From Streptomyces fructofermentans (GTDB lineage: Bacteria; Actinomycetota; Actinomycetes; Streptomycetales; Streptomycetaceae): a DNA stretch of 32,667 nt. Made by a program: the position numbers and the translations under genes. Of this stretch, positions 7,581 through 17,531 are shown one piece after another (the stretch's first letter is position 1; each line of letters starts with the position of its first letter). Location of the stretch: positions 1-32,667 of the forward strand of contig NZ_BMWD01000048.1 in assembly GCF_014651055.1 (NCBI RefSeq), in the 5' to 3' direction. The notes below the pieces were generated by a model. That model was not told where the DNA came from. It searched no databases and saw nothing but the letters and a program-made list of their open reading frames with translations.

Positions 7581-8054
7581 GTGAACGAGCTCGACGTCGT
7601 AGGTGTCCGGGTCGAAATGCCCTCCAACCAACCGATCGTGCTCCTGCGTGAAGTGGGAGGCGACCGTTACCTCCCCATCTGGATCGGGCCGGGGGAGGCG
7701 ACGGCGATCGCCTTCGCCCAGCAGGGCATGGCCCCCGCGCGACCGCTGACCCATGACCTGTTCAAGGACGTGCTGGAGGCCGTCGGTCAGGAGCTGACCG
7801 AAGTCCGCATCACCGATCTGCGGGACGGCGTCTTCTACGCGGAGCTGGTGTTCGCGAGCGGGGTCGAGGTCAGTGCCCGGCCGTCCGACGCCATAGCGCT
7901 CGCGCTGCGCACCGGGACGCCGATCTACGGCAGCGACGGCGTGCTGGACGACGCCGGCATCGCGATCCCGGACGAGCAGGAGGACGAGGTGGAGAAGTTC
8001 CGCGAGTTCCTCGACCAGATCTCGCCCGAGGACTTCGGGACCAACAGCCAGTGA
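7581..8054 (+). CDS. Bifunctional nuclease domain protein (DUF151)
   Basis: A 157-residue cytoplasmic protein that is one DUF151/BFN domain: it starts with NELDVVGVRVEMPSN, has LPIWIGPGEATAIAFAQQG and FYAELVF, and ends with an acidic tail (DEQEDEVEKFREF). The domain was named from plant proteins reported to have DNase and RNase activity; the role of bacterial members is not established. The mycobacterial counterpart is Rv1829, also between two MerR genes. The GTG start is chosen from the family start and from the leaderless -10 element just upstream. Confidence 0.9.
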   Translation: MNELDVVGVRVEMPSNQPIVLLREVGGDRYLPIWIGPGEATAIAFAQQGMAPARPLTHDLFKDVLEAVGQELTEVRITDLRDGVFYAELVFASGVEVSARPSDAIALALRTGTPIYGSDGVLDDAGIAIPDEQEDEVEKFREFLDQISPEDFGTNSQ

Positions 8055-8172
8055 CCGCGGCGGTCCGGCGGTCGTGACCCTCCGGGAGCGCCGCGCGACA
8101 GGCCGTGCGGCAACCGACCCGAGAGCATTCGGCTAGCCTTTCCCCGCGGTGGGGCACGGGAAACCACTCCTA

Positions 8173-8187
8173 GGGTGATTATCACCC
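8173..8187. promoter_or_regulatory. Perfect 15-bp palindrome, candidate operator
   Basis: GGGTGATTATCACCC is a perfect inverted repeat (7-bp arms around one T) in the 214-bp gap before the second MerR gene. It lies 22 bases upstream of the predicted -35 element and stands out as AT-rich for this genome. A dimeric regulator, possibly the MerR product itself, is the likely ligand. Confidence 0.6.
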
Positions 8188-8209
8188 GGCGTGCCGAGTG
8201 TGGCGATCG

Positions 8210-8238
8210 TTGACGCGCCCCTGGTGACTGCCTACCGT
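8210..8238 (+). promoter_or_regulatory. Vegetative-type promoter of the second MerR gene
   Basis: TTGACG (8210-8215), spacer of 17 bases, TACCGT (8233-8238): a close fit to the HrdB-type promoter. Transcription would start near 8245, giving a leader of about 24 bases that includes the GGAGG ribosome site before GTG 8269. Confidence 0.65.
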
Positions 8239-8268
8239 CGAGACGGCAGGTCAAGGACGGAGGTCGGC

Positions 8269-8901
8269 GTGAGAAGCAGCGGCGACGGTACGGCTGGGGG
8301 TGCTCCCGGACGAGGTCCGGGAGAGAGCGGCCCGTACCCGCTTCAGATCAGCGCGGCCGATCACACACAGCGGCCGACAGCGGTTCCGGGGGACGGTGGG
8401 GCGGTGGCCGAGGAGATCGGCTATCGCGGCCCCACGGCCTGCGCGGCCGCGGGGATCACCTATCGGCAATTGGACTACTGGGCCAGAACGGGGCTGGTCG
8501 AACCGAGCGTGCGGCCCGCCCACGGGTCGGGGACGCAGCGGCTCTACAGCTTCCGGGACGTCGTCGTCCTGAAGATCGTGAAGCGGTTCCTCGACACCGG
8601 CGTCTCGCTGCAGAACATCCGCACCGCGGTCCAGCACCTGCGCGAGCGCGGGTTCCGCGACCTTGAGCGGATGACGCTGATGAGCGACGGGGCGACGGTC
8701 CACGAGTGCTCCTCGCCGGACGAGGTCCACGCACTGCTCCAGGGCGGCCAGGGGATCTTCGGGATCGCCGTGGGCGTGGTGTGGCGGGACGTGGAGGGCG
8801 CCCTGTCGCAGTTGCACGGCGAACGCGTCGACACCGGCGAGACACTCGTCGGGCCCAACCCGGCGGACGAGCTGGCGCGGCGCCGCAACCGCGCGGTCTG
8901 A
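8269..8901 (+). CDS. MerR-family regulator, Rv1830 (ResR/McdR)-like
   Basis: A 210-residue protein. After about 45 disordered residues, a MerR HTH runs from GYRGPTACAAAGITYRQLDY through WARTGLVEPSVR and QRLYSFRDVVVLKIVKRFLD. It continues with a coiled helix (TGVSLQNIRTAVQHLRERG) and a C-terminal domain with GQGIFGIAVGVVWRDVEGAL. The start at 8269 fits the AGGACGGAGG site just upstream; GTG 8224 is in frame but lies within the predicted promoter. The mycobacterial counterpart Rv1830 affects division and antibiotic resilience, reportedly through whiB2. A cell-division or growth-control role is inferred from that. Confidence 0.88.
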   Translation: MRSSGDGTAGGAPGRGPGESGPYPLQISAADHTQRPTAVPGDGGAVAEEIGYRGPTACAAAGITYRQLDYWARTGLVEPSVRPAHGSGTQRLYSFRDVVVLKIVKRFLDTGVSLQNIRTAVQHLRERGFRDLERMTLMSDGATVHECSSPDEVHALLQGGQGIFGIAVGVVWRDVEGALSQLHGERVDTGETLVGPNPADELARRRNRAV

Positions 8902-8904
8902 CTC

Positions 8905-8931
8905 CGGCCGGCGCCCCGGCGGCGCCGGCCG
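8905..8931 (+). terminator. Hairpin terminator after the second MerR gene
   Basis: Perfect 11-bp stem CGGCCGGCGCC (8905-8915) / GGCGCCGGCCG (8921-8931), loop of 5, starting three bases after the stop codon. No T-tract follows. Confidence 0.7.
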
Positions 8932-8979
8932 CGCCCCGTCACCGTGGCGTTGTCAGTGGCGTGGTGCAGCATCGGACAT

Positions 8980-10377
8980 GTGAGAACCGCGCCCACCATC
9001 CTCCATCTCGACATGGACGCCTTCTTCGCCTCGGCGGAGCAGGCGGCCAAGCCGAGCCTGCGGGGGAAGGCGGTCGTCGTGGGCGGGCTGGGGCCGCGCG
9101 GTGTGGTCGCCACCTGCTCGTACGAGGCGCGCGTTTTCGGGGTGCACTCGGCGATGCCCATGGGGCAGGCCAGGCGGCTGGCTCCGAACGCGGCCTACCT
9201 CGTCCCGCGCTTCGGCCTCTACCGGACCATCAGCGAGCAGGTGATGGCCCTGCTGCGGGAGCTGTCGCCGCTGGTGGAGCCGCTCAGCCTGGACGAGGCG
9301 TTCGTGGACCTGGAGGCCGGGCGGGCGGCCTGGGACCGGGAGTCCGCGCGACTGGCCGGGGTGAAGCTGCGGGCGGACATCCGGGCCGTCACCGGGCTCA
9401 CGGGATCGGTGGGGCTCGCCGCCTCGAAGATGCTCGCGAAGATCGGGTCCGAGCAGGCCAAGCCCGACGGCCTCGTGCTGATCGAGCCGGGCACCGAGCG
9501 GGAGCTGCTCGCTCCGATGCCGGTGCGGACCCTGCCAGGCGTGGGGCCCGCCACGGGGGACCATCTGCGGCGGGGCGGGATCACCACGGTCGGGGAGATC
9601 GCCGAGGCGGGCGAGGACGAACTTGTACGGCTGCTGGGAAAGTCCCACGGTGTCGCGCTGCACGCGATGGCGCTGGCGCACGACGAGCGGCCCGTGGTGG
9701 CCGAGCGGGACACCAAGTCGGTGTCCGTGGAGGACACGTACGACGTGGACATCCATGACCGGCTGCGGGTGCGGATGGAGGTGCAGCGGCTCGCGGACCG
9801 GTGTGTGCACCGGCTGCGGGACGCGCATCTGTCCGGGCGGACCATCGTGCTGAAGGTGCGGCGCTACGACTTCTCGACGCTCACCCGCTCCGAGACCCTG
9901 AGAGGGCCCACCGACGACCCCGCGGTGGTGCGGGAGGCCGCGGCCCGGCTGCTGGAGTCGGTGGACACCACGGGAGGCGTACGGCTGCTGGGCGTGGGCG
10001 TCTCCGGGCTCGCGGACTACACGCAGGAGGACCTGTTCGCGCAGGCGCGGGCGGCGGCCGCGGCGGACCCCGAGCATCCGGTGCCGGAGGAGCCCGAGGA
10101 GCCCGAGGAGCCGGCCGGGGAGCCGGGGACGCCCGCCGCGCGGCAGTGGCGTGCGGGGCACGACGTGCGGCACGCCGACTTCGGGCACGGGTGGGTGCAG
10201 GGGAGCGGGCTCGGGCGGGTCACCGTGCGGTTCGAGACGCCCTACTCCGAGCCCGGGCGCGTACGGACTTTCAGTACCGACGATCCCGCGTTGGAACCGG
10301 CGGATCCGCTGCCGCTGGTGCCGGGCGTCACGGAGGCCGGTGCGGGCCGGTCCGCCGCGGGGGAGGGACCCGGCTGA
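8980..10377 (+). CDS. dinB: DNA polymerase IV (Y-family) with C-terminal Tudor-like extension
   Basis: A 465-residue translesion polymerase. The catalytic carboxylates are present: Asp11 in LDMDAFF and Asp105-Glu106 in SLDEAFVD. Thumb (LPGVGPATGDHLRRGGI) and little-finger regions (VEDTYDVDI to LLGVGVSGL) are complete, so it should be active. After the polymerase core come an acidic linker (EEPEEPEEP) and about 60 residues with a G-x2-V-x-H-x2-FG-x-GW-V pattern (WRAGHDVRHADFGHGWVQGS). This resembles the Tudor-like tail of UvrD/PcrA helicases; mycobacterial DinB1 appears to have a similar tail. GTG 8980 is chosen because the family starts here; no ribosome site is evident and it may be leaderless. 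GTG 8944 is a less likely start. Confidence 0.93.
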   Translation: MRTAPTILHLDMDAFFASAEQAAKPSLRGKAVVVGGLGPRGVVATCSYEARVFGVHSAMPMGQARRLAPNAAYLVPRFGLYRTISEQVMALLRELSPLVEPLSLDEAFVDLEAGRAAWDRESARLAGVKLRADIRAVTGLTGSVGLAASKMLAKIGSEQAKPDGLVLIEPGTERELLAPMPVRTLPGVGPATGDHLRRGGITTVGEIAEAGEDELVRLLGKSHGVALHAMALAHDERPVVAERDTKSVSVEDTYDVDIHDRLRVRMEVQRLADRCVHRLRDAHLSGRTIVLKVRRYDFSTLTRSETLRGPTDDPAVVREAAARLLESVDTTGGVRLLGVGVSGLADYTQEDLFAQARAAAAADPEHPVPEEPEEPEEPAGEPGTPAARQWRAGHDVRHADFGHGWVQGSGLGRVTVRFETPYSEPGRVRTFSTDDPALEPADPLPLVPGVTEAGAGRSAAGEGPG

Positions 10378-10406
10378 ACCCGCGGGACGCGGACGGGACG
10401 GGCTGG

Positions 10407-10437
10407 ACGGGCGCGCGGGCCTCCGGGGCGCGCCCGT
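10407..10437. terminator. Convergent hairpin between dinB and the PRC-barrel gene
   Basis: ACGGGCGCGC (10407-10416) pairs perfectly with GCGCGCCCGT (10428-10437). A second stem, GCCGGGCC (10438-10445) with GGCCCGGC (10458-10465), follows at once. They lie between converging genes and probably stop transcription from both sides. Confidence 0.65.
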
Positions 10438-10502
10438 GCCGGGCCGCCGGCCGTCGAGGCCCGGCGCGACCGGTGGCGGTCAACCGGGGGCGGTCGCTGC
10501 GC

Positions 10503-10874
10503 TCAGGCCTCCTCGGAGCCCGCCAGGCGGCCGAAGTCGTGGTCCGGGAGGGACGGCGGGGGCGCGAGGTCGAGGCCGTAGTGGTGGTACAGCTGGAGTT
10601 CCTGCTCGGGGGAGAGGTGGCGGCCCACACCGAAGTCGGGGGCGTCCTTGATCAGGGCGCGCTCGAAGGGGACGCGCAGGGAACCGTCGACCAGCTCGCT
10701 CGGTTCGAGGGGGACGAAGGCGTCCCTGCTGAACAGCCCCGTGCGTATGGCCGCCCACTCGGGTACTCCGGTCGCGTCGTCCAGGTAGACCTCGTCGACG
10801 GTGCCGATCTTCGTGCCGTTGCGGTCGAACGCCTTGCGGCCTATCAGGTTGCGCGGATCGATGTCGGTCTGCAC
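10503..10874 (-). CDS. PRC-barrel domain protein
   Basis: A 123-residue soluble protein. The PRC-barrel is clear: NLIGRKAFDRNGTKIGTVDEVYLDD, then GVPEWAAIRTGLF, AFVPLEPSELVDGSLRVPF and IKDAPDF. A C-terminal helix (LSPEQELQLYHHYGLD) and a Pro-rich tail follow. PRC-barrels occur in RimM and in photosynthetic reaction-centre subunits; stand-alone actinobacterial forms have no assigned function. GTG 10874 is preceded by GGAGGGA in the minus-strand sequence at about 10877-10883, and nearly all conservation begins there. It is divergent from the riboswitch-gcvP unit. Confidence 0.85.
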   Translation of the reverse strand: MQTDIDPRNLIGRKAFDRNGTKIGTVDEVYLDDATGVPEWAAIRTGLFSRDAFVPLEPSELVDGSLRVPFERALIKDAPDFGVGRHLSPEQELQLYHHYGLDLAPPPSLPDHDFGRLAGSEEA

Positions 10875-10980
10875 GGTCCCTCCAGCTGCTCGCAACTCAT
10901 CCGTAAGCACTACAAAAGAGCACTTTGAGGAGGGCGGCCACTCGAGGGAACCCGCTGGTACCCTGACAACGGCTGCTGAC

Positions 10981-11187
10981 CCCGTGCGGGAGAGTCCTCC
11001 GGACACCACCGGAGGCGCCGAAGGAGCAAATCCTCCCCGGAATCTCTCAGGCCCACGTACCGCACGGACGAGGTCACTCTGGAAAGCAGAGCGGGTGTCC
11101 ACGGCGCCCGCTCTCACCGACGGTGAAAGTCGGAGCGCCCCCGCGGCGAGCCGGTGAAACTCTCAGGTTGAGATGACAGAGGGGGAG
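10981..11187 (+). promoter_or_regulatory. Tandem glycine riboswitch upstream of gcvP
   Basis: Both aptamers of a gcvT-type riboswitch are recognisable. Aptamer 1 (about 10983-11066) has GGGAGAGTCC, GCCGAAGGAGCAAATCC and GAATCTCTCAGGC. Aptamer 2 (about 11077-11187) has CTCTGGAAAGC, CACCGACGGTGAAAGTC, GGTGAAACTCTCAGG and GATGACAGAGGGGGA; its closing stem pairs CTCTG (11077-11081) with CAGAG (11177-11181). Glycine riboswitches switch on glycine cleavage genes when glycine is abundant, and this has been reported for gcvP and gcvT in Streptomyces griseus. A -10-like TACCCT at 10959-10964 would start transcription just before the aptamers. A GGGCACC/GGTGCCC hairpin follows at 11195-11216. Confidence 0.95.
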
Positions 11188-11194
11188 GCCGTCC

Positions 11195-11216
11195 GGGCAC
11201 CCGCGCCGTGGTGCCC
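11195..11216 (+). promoter_or_regulatory. Putative expression-platform hairpin of the glycine riboswitch
   Basis: GGGCACC (11195-11201) pairs with GGTGCCC (11210-11216) around 8 bases. It lies between aptamer 2 and the gcvP ribosome site and lacks a T-run. GGAGGCC at 11184-11190 is also fully complementary to GGCCTCC at 11238-11244, which overlaps the ribosome site, so control of translation is possible. Confidence 0.4.
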
Positions 11217-11248
11217 TCGCAGGTCGTCAGACCAGGAGGCCTCCGCAC

Positions 11249-14134
<2,886 letters not shown>

Positions 14135-14153
14135 TCGCCGCGGGACATGCGTC

Positions 14154-14190
14154 GGGGCCGGTTCCGGGACTTCCTCCCGGGGCCGGCCCC
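14154..14190 (+). terminator. Hairpin terminator after gcvP
   Basis: GGGGCCGG (14154-14161) pairs with CCGGCCCC (14183-14190), and an inner CCGGGA/TCCCGG stem extends it. It begins 19 bases after the gcvP stop, between gcvP and the converging DUF5999 gene. Confidence 0.65.
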
Positions 14191-14239
14191 TCGTGTGTCC
14201 GGGCGGTCGTGCCTGTCGCCCGGTGTGCGCCGTGCCGCC

Positions 14240-14446
14240 TCAGGCGGCCGTCATCACCCGGTCGCCCACCAGCGGCCGGTGCGGGGCGATGATCCGGCCG
14301 TCGGGCAGCAGCTCACCGGTGTCCTCGAAGAGAAGGACGCCGTTGCACAGCAGGCTCCATCCCTGTTCGGGGTGGTGCGCGACGGGGAGCGCTGCTTCCC
14401 GGTCGGCGGAGTCGGCTGTCGGGCACGGTGGCTGGTGCTGGCACAT
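14240..14446 (-). CDS. DUF5999 family small protein
   Basis: A 68-residue protein of a family I associate with Streptomyces. The start MCQHQPPCPTADSADREAA carries two Cys and two His close together. The core (VAHHPEQGWSLLCNGVLLFED) and TGELLPDGRIIAPHRP follow. Cys2, His4, Cys8 and later His/Cys residues could bind a metal, but this is untested, and no function is known to me. The ATG at 14446 gives the usual family length; an in-frame ATG 28 codons upstream (MSTSSRRTDS) is possible. Only a weak ribosome site (GAGAGA) precedes the chosen start. Confidence 0.75.
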   Translation of the reverse strand: MCQHQPPCPTADSADREAALPVAHHPEQGWSLLCNGVLLFEDTGELLPDGRIIAPHRPLVGDRVMTAA

Positions 14447-14793
14447 GGATGGGATCTCTCGCTGTGGTGTGAGGTCGGTGATCGGTGTGGAATCTGTCCT
14501 GCGGCTCGAAGTGCTCATGGCCGCCCCCCGTTTGTCAGATGGTCCGGAACCCAGTGTTGCCCCACGGGCGTCAATCCGCAGGGATTTCGCGGCAGCGCTC
14601 CTCACAGGTTCATGACGCATCACCCACGCGGACGGTTCAGCCCAACTGGGCGGTCCCTTCGGGTGGTTCGCCATGGTCGGATGAGGCTAGTCCGAATGGG
14701 CCGGGTCTGCGCTGTGTCCCTGCCCGGTCACTGGGCGCAGCGGCGTGCCCCGCGGCCGGGGTCCGGCCTCGGGGCACGCGTGTCGGGGCGTGC
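14447..14793. other. Intergenic stretch with a terminator, no gene supported
   Basis: 347 bases between two minus-strand genes. Open frames here lack third-position GC bias. The right part holds the hairpin at 14743-14779; the left part should contain the DUF5999 promoter, but no clear -35/-10 pair was found. Confidence 0.5.
14743..14779 (-). terminator. Hairpin terminator of the 14794-15387 gene
   Basis: GCGTGCCCCG (14743-14752) pairs perfectly with CGGGGCACGC (14770-14779), with an inner GGCC/GGCC stem. It lies 14 bases beyond the stop of the minus-strand gene. Confidence 0.7.
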
Positions 14794-15387
14794 TCAGGCG
14801 GGCGAGCCGAGCAGCGGGACAGTGGGCGCCGCGGTGAGCCTGAGGGTGAGGACGGGCAGCAACTCGGCCACGCGGTGCGGGCGGTGGGCGGCGATGCCGG
14901 GCGGGGCCGGGGCCAGGGGCACCAGGAGGTCGGTGGCCGCGGGGTGTCCCTCGGCGCCGTCGGCCTCGCTGTCGCCGTGCAGCCACAGCGTGAGCATGTA
15001 GAGCTCGGGTACGGACAGCAGGCGCGGCTGGTACGAGCCGGGCATGGTCTCGGCCTGGCGCAGGGCGCGTTCGGTCGAGGTGACATAGGGGCCCTCGAAG
15101 AAGTGCGAGAACGCCCAGCCGTCGGGCGTCAGCCTGGTGTCGGCGGCGGCGACGGCCCGTTCGCCCGCCCGGATGAGGAAGCGCCATCCGGACAGCCGGG
15201 TGGCGGAGTCGCCCTCGGGGGCGATCCGGTCGATCACGTGCACGGGCAGCGGGAGTTCGGGGGTGACGGGACCCTGTGCGGTGCGCAGGGACGGCGTGCG
15301 TGCCTCGCGGACGGCGGTCGGGGAACCTAGTGCCGTGAGGACGGAGCGCAGGGCGGGCGCGGGGGCCTGGGGGGCATGCAGCGGCAT
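14794..15387 (-). CDS. Conserved hypothetical protein, unrecognised
   Basis: A 197-residue predicted soluble protein that I do not recognise. Visible features are an Ala/Pro-rich start (MPLHAPQAPAPALRSVL), a central segment LPLPVHVIDRIAPEGDSATR and SGWRFLIRAGERAVAAADT, aromatic GWAFSHFFEGPYVTSTERAL, and LLSVPELYMLTLWLHGD before an Ala/Pro-rich C-terminus. There is no signal peptide or membrane helix. Strong third-position GC supports coding. The ATG at 15387 has GAGAGG about 9 bases upstream on the minus strand. It stands alone, with its own terminator and a divergent neighbour 490 bases away. Confidence 0.75.
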   Translation of the reverse strand: MPLHAPQAPAPALRSVLTALGSPTAVREARTPSLRTAQGPVTPELPLPVHVIDRIAPEGDSATRLSGWRFLIRAGERAVAAADTRLTPDGWAFSHFFEGPYVTSTERALRQAETMPGSYQPRLLSVPELYMLTLWLHGDSEADGAEGHPAATDLLVPLAPAPPGIAAHRPHRVAELLPVLTLRLTAAPTVPLLGSPA

Positions 15388-15878
15388 GGTGGGTCGCCTC
15401 TCATTCGACAGGCACAGGGTGGCGCGAGGGCGGGGGCGGACGGCTCTGTCAGCTCTCGGGTCAGAGGGGGCGGGTGCGATGACCACGAGCGCCGACTCTC
15501 TGCCTCGTTCGCGGAGTTTATACGACGCATGTTCAGACGTTGTTTCATCTATCCGCTCCGCGCATTAAAGGCAAGAGACAATTCGGTCGCCGTTACGCGT
15601 GTTTACTCCTGGTTCTGCGCGGGTAGCCGTTGGTGACCTCGGAATATGTCATCGAGGTGGACGGCCGGTTCTCGTCGGCGTTTTTCACGACAGTGCCGAC
15701 CGCCGAAAAGCGCGGTGTCTCATGCCTGGTGAATGTGCCGGTGGGTACCTGCGTCGAGAGTAGCGGCCGGGGGGTCCGTCCGGGGCGTTATCGATCACAT
15801 CGCCCGGGCATCATCCCCCGTGACCCGGGACACCAGCGGCCGGTTCGTCGGGCGGCCCAGTCGAGGAAGGACCCTTGG
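15388..15878. other. Divergent intergenic region with an AT-rich core
   Basis: 490 bases between divergent genes. Positions about 15510-15660 are unusually AT-rich (for example GTTTATACG, CATTAAAGG, GTTTACTCC). On the minus strand TTGCCT and TAGATG are separated by 17 bases (about 15549-15577), a possible promoter for the 14794-15387 gene. Short open frames here lack coding bias, so no gene is called. AGGAAGGA at 15864-15871 serves the gene starting at 15879. Confidence 0.45.
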
Positions 15879-17399
15879 ATGGGGGAGAAGGTCGTGGCAG
15901 CGTCGTTCGGCCTGTCCGATCGGCAGCATTATCGCGGCAAGCTCCAGCAGTGTCTTGCGGGGCTGGAGCGGTTGCTGGCGGAGCAGCGGTTCGACCGCCC
16001 CAAGAATCTGATGGGCCTGGAGATAGAGCTGAATCTCGCAGGCCCGGACGGCATGCCGAGAATGATGAATGCGCAAGTACTGGAGCGCATCGCGAGCCGC
16101 GATTTCCAAACAGAACTCGCCATGTTCAATCTGGAAGTGAACATAGCCCCTCACCGGTTGGGCGGGCGGGTATTCGACCGGTTGGCCGAGGAGTTGCGGA
16201 CGTCGCTCGCATATGCCCACCGAAAAGCGAACGAGGTCGATGCGGGAATCGTGATGATCGGCATTCTGCCGACGCTCGCACGCGACGACCTGATCTCGGC
16301 GAACCTCTCGGACGTCGATCGCTACACGCTGCTGAACGACCAGATCGTGGCCGCCAGGGGCGAGGACTTCGCGCTCGACATCGACGGCGTGGAGCGGCTC
16401 AGCTGCACCTCGGCGTCGATCGCGCCCGAAGCGGCCTGCACCTCCGTGCAGTTGCACCTCCAGGTGACGCCCGCCCGCTTCGCCGACGTGTGGAACGCCG
16501 CGCAGGCCGTCGCCGCCGCGCAGATCGCCGTCGGCGCCAACTCGCCCTTCCTGTTCGGGCGTGAGCTGTGGCGGGAGTCGAGGCCCCCGCTGTTCCAGCA
16601 GTCCACCGACACCCGTCCGCCCGAGCTGCAGGCGCAGGGCGTCCGTCCCCGCACCTGGTTCGGGGAGCGGTGGATCTCGTCCGCGTACGACCTGTTCGAG
16701 GAGAACCTGCGCTACTTCCCGCCGCTGCTGCCGATCCGGGACGAGGAGGACCCGAAGCGGGTGCTCGACGAGGGGGGCATCCCCCGGCTCGCCGAACTCG
16801 TCCTGCACAACGGCACCATCTACCGCTGGAACCGGCCCGTGTACGGCATCGACGACGGTGTCCCGCACCTGCGGGTGGAGAACCGCGTCCTGCCCGCCGG
16901 GCCGACCGTCACCGACGTGGTCGCCAACGCGGCCTTCTACTACGGGCTCGTGCGCGCCCTCGCGGAGGAGGCGCGGCCCGTCTGGACCCGGTTGCCCTTC
17001 GAAGCGGCCGCCGTCAACTTCGACCAGGCCTGCCGGCACGGCATCGACGCCCGGCTGGAGTGGCCGCGGCGCGGCCGGTACGGCGGGACCACCGAGGTGC
17101 CGGCGGTTCAACTGGTCCGCGACGAACTGCTTCCGCTGGCCGCAGCGGGACTGGACGCGTGGGGTGTCGAACCGGCCGACCGGGACCTGTACCTCGGCGT
17201 GATCGAGGAGCGCTGCAAGCGGGGCGTCAACGGCGCCTCCTGGCAGTCCCGCACCTTCCGGCGCGCGCTGGACGACGGCCTGCACCGGGACGCCGCGCTC
17301 GCCGCCACGACGAGGCGGTACAGCGAGCTGATGCACTCCGGCGAGCCGGTGCACACCTGGCCGGTGGGGCTGCCGGAGCCGGCCCGCCCGCCGGCGTAG
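15879..17399 (+). CDS. Glutamate-cysteine ligase-like (GCS2 family) protein
   Basis: A 506-residue soluble protein. The GCS2-type GLEIELN motif is at 46-52, followed by a second acidic strand (FQTELAMFNLEVNIAP) and a conserved CTSVQLHLQV strand. Residues about 215-300 hold NSPFLFGRELWRESRPPLFQQ and GERWISSAYDLFEENL; the C-terminal third holds the VENRVLPAGPT substrate-like region. Family members join glutamate or a related acid to an amine using ATP. Streptomyces makes mycothiol rather than glutathione, so the true substrate is probably not cysteine; I cannot name it. ATG 15879 is supported by GAGGAAGGA just upstream. It is a single-gene unit. Confidence 0.82.
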   Translation: MGEKVVAASFGLSDRQHYRGKLQQCLAGLERLLAEQRFDRPKNLMGLEIELNLAGPDGMPRMMNAQVLERIASRDFQTELAMFNLEVNIAPHRLGGRVFDRLAEELRTSLAYAHRKANEVDAGIVMIGILPTLARDDLISANLSDVDRYTLLNDQIVAARGEDFALDIDGVERLSCTSASIAPEAACTSVQLHLQVTPARFADVWNAAQAVAAAQIAVGANSPFLFGRELWRESRPPLFQQSTDTRPPELQAQGVRPRTWFGERWISSAYDLFEENLRYFPPLLPIRDEEDPKRVLDEGGIPRLAELVLHNGTIYRWNRPVYGIDDGVPHLRVENRVLPAGPTVTDVVANAAFYYGLVRALAEEARPVWTRLPFEAAAVNFDQACRHGIDARLEWPRRGRYGGTTEVPAVQLVRDELLPLAAAGLDAWGVEPADRDLYLGVIEERCKRGVNGASWQSRTFRRALDDGLHRDAALAATTRRYSELMHSGEPVHTWPVGLPEPARPPA

Positions 17400-17479
17400 C
17401 GCCCGCCGGGACTCCCCGAAGCGCCCGGGGCGCCCAAGTCGTGCGGGGCGCACGGGAGTTCCGGTCCGCTCAGGTCCGC

Positions 17480-17516
17480 GACGCCCGTCGGCCCGCCGTG
17501 CGGGGTGCCGGGCGTC
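17480..17516. terminator. Convergent hairpin between the ligase-like and VWA genes
   Basis: GACGCCCG (17480-17487) pairs with CGGGCGTC (17509-17516). It lies between two converging stop codons and could work in both directions. No T-run is present. Confidence 0.5.
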
Positions 17517-17531
17517 CGGTTCGTGCGGCGG

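Noticed and set aside
10801..11157. Plus-strand open frame over the glycine riboswitch
   Set aside because: The conserved RNA motifs explain the sequence and the frame has no coding bias.
15327..15548. Small minus-strand open frame beginning MKQRLNMRRI
   Set aside because: It has a GGAG-like site but no third-position GC bias and overlaps the start of a better gene.
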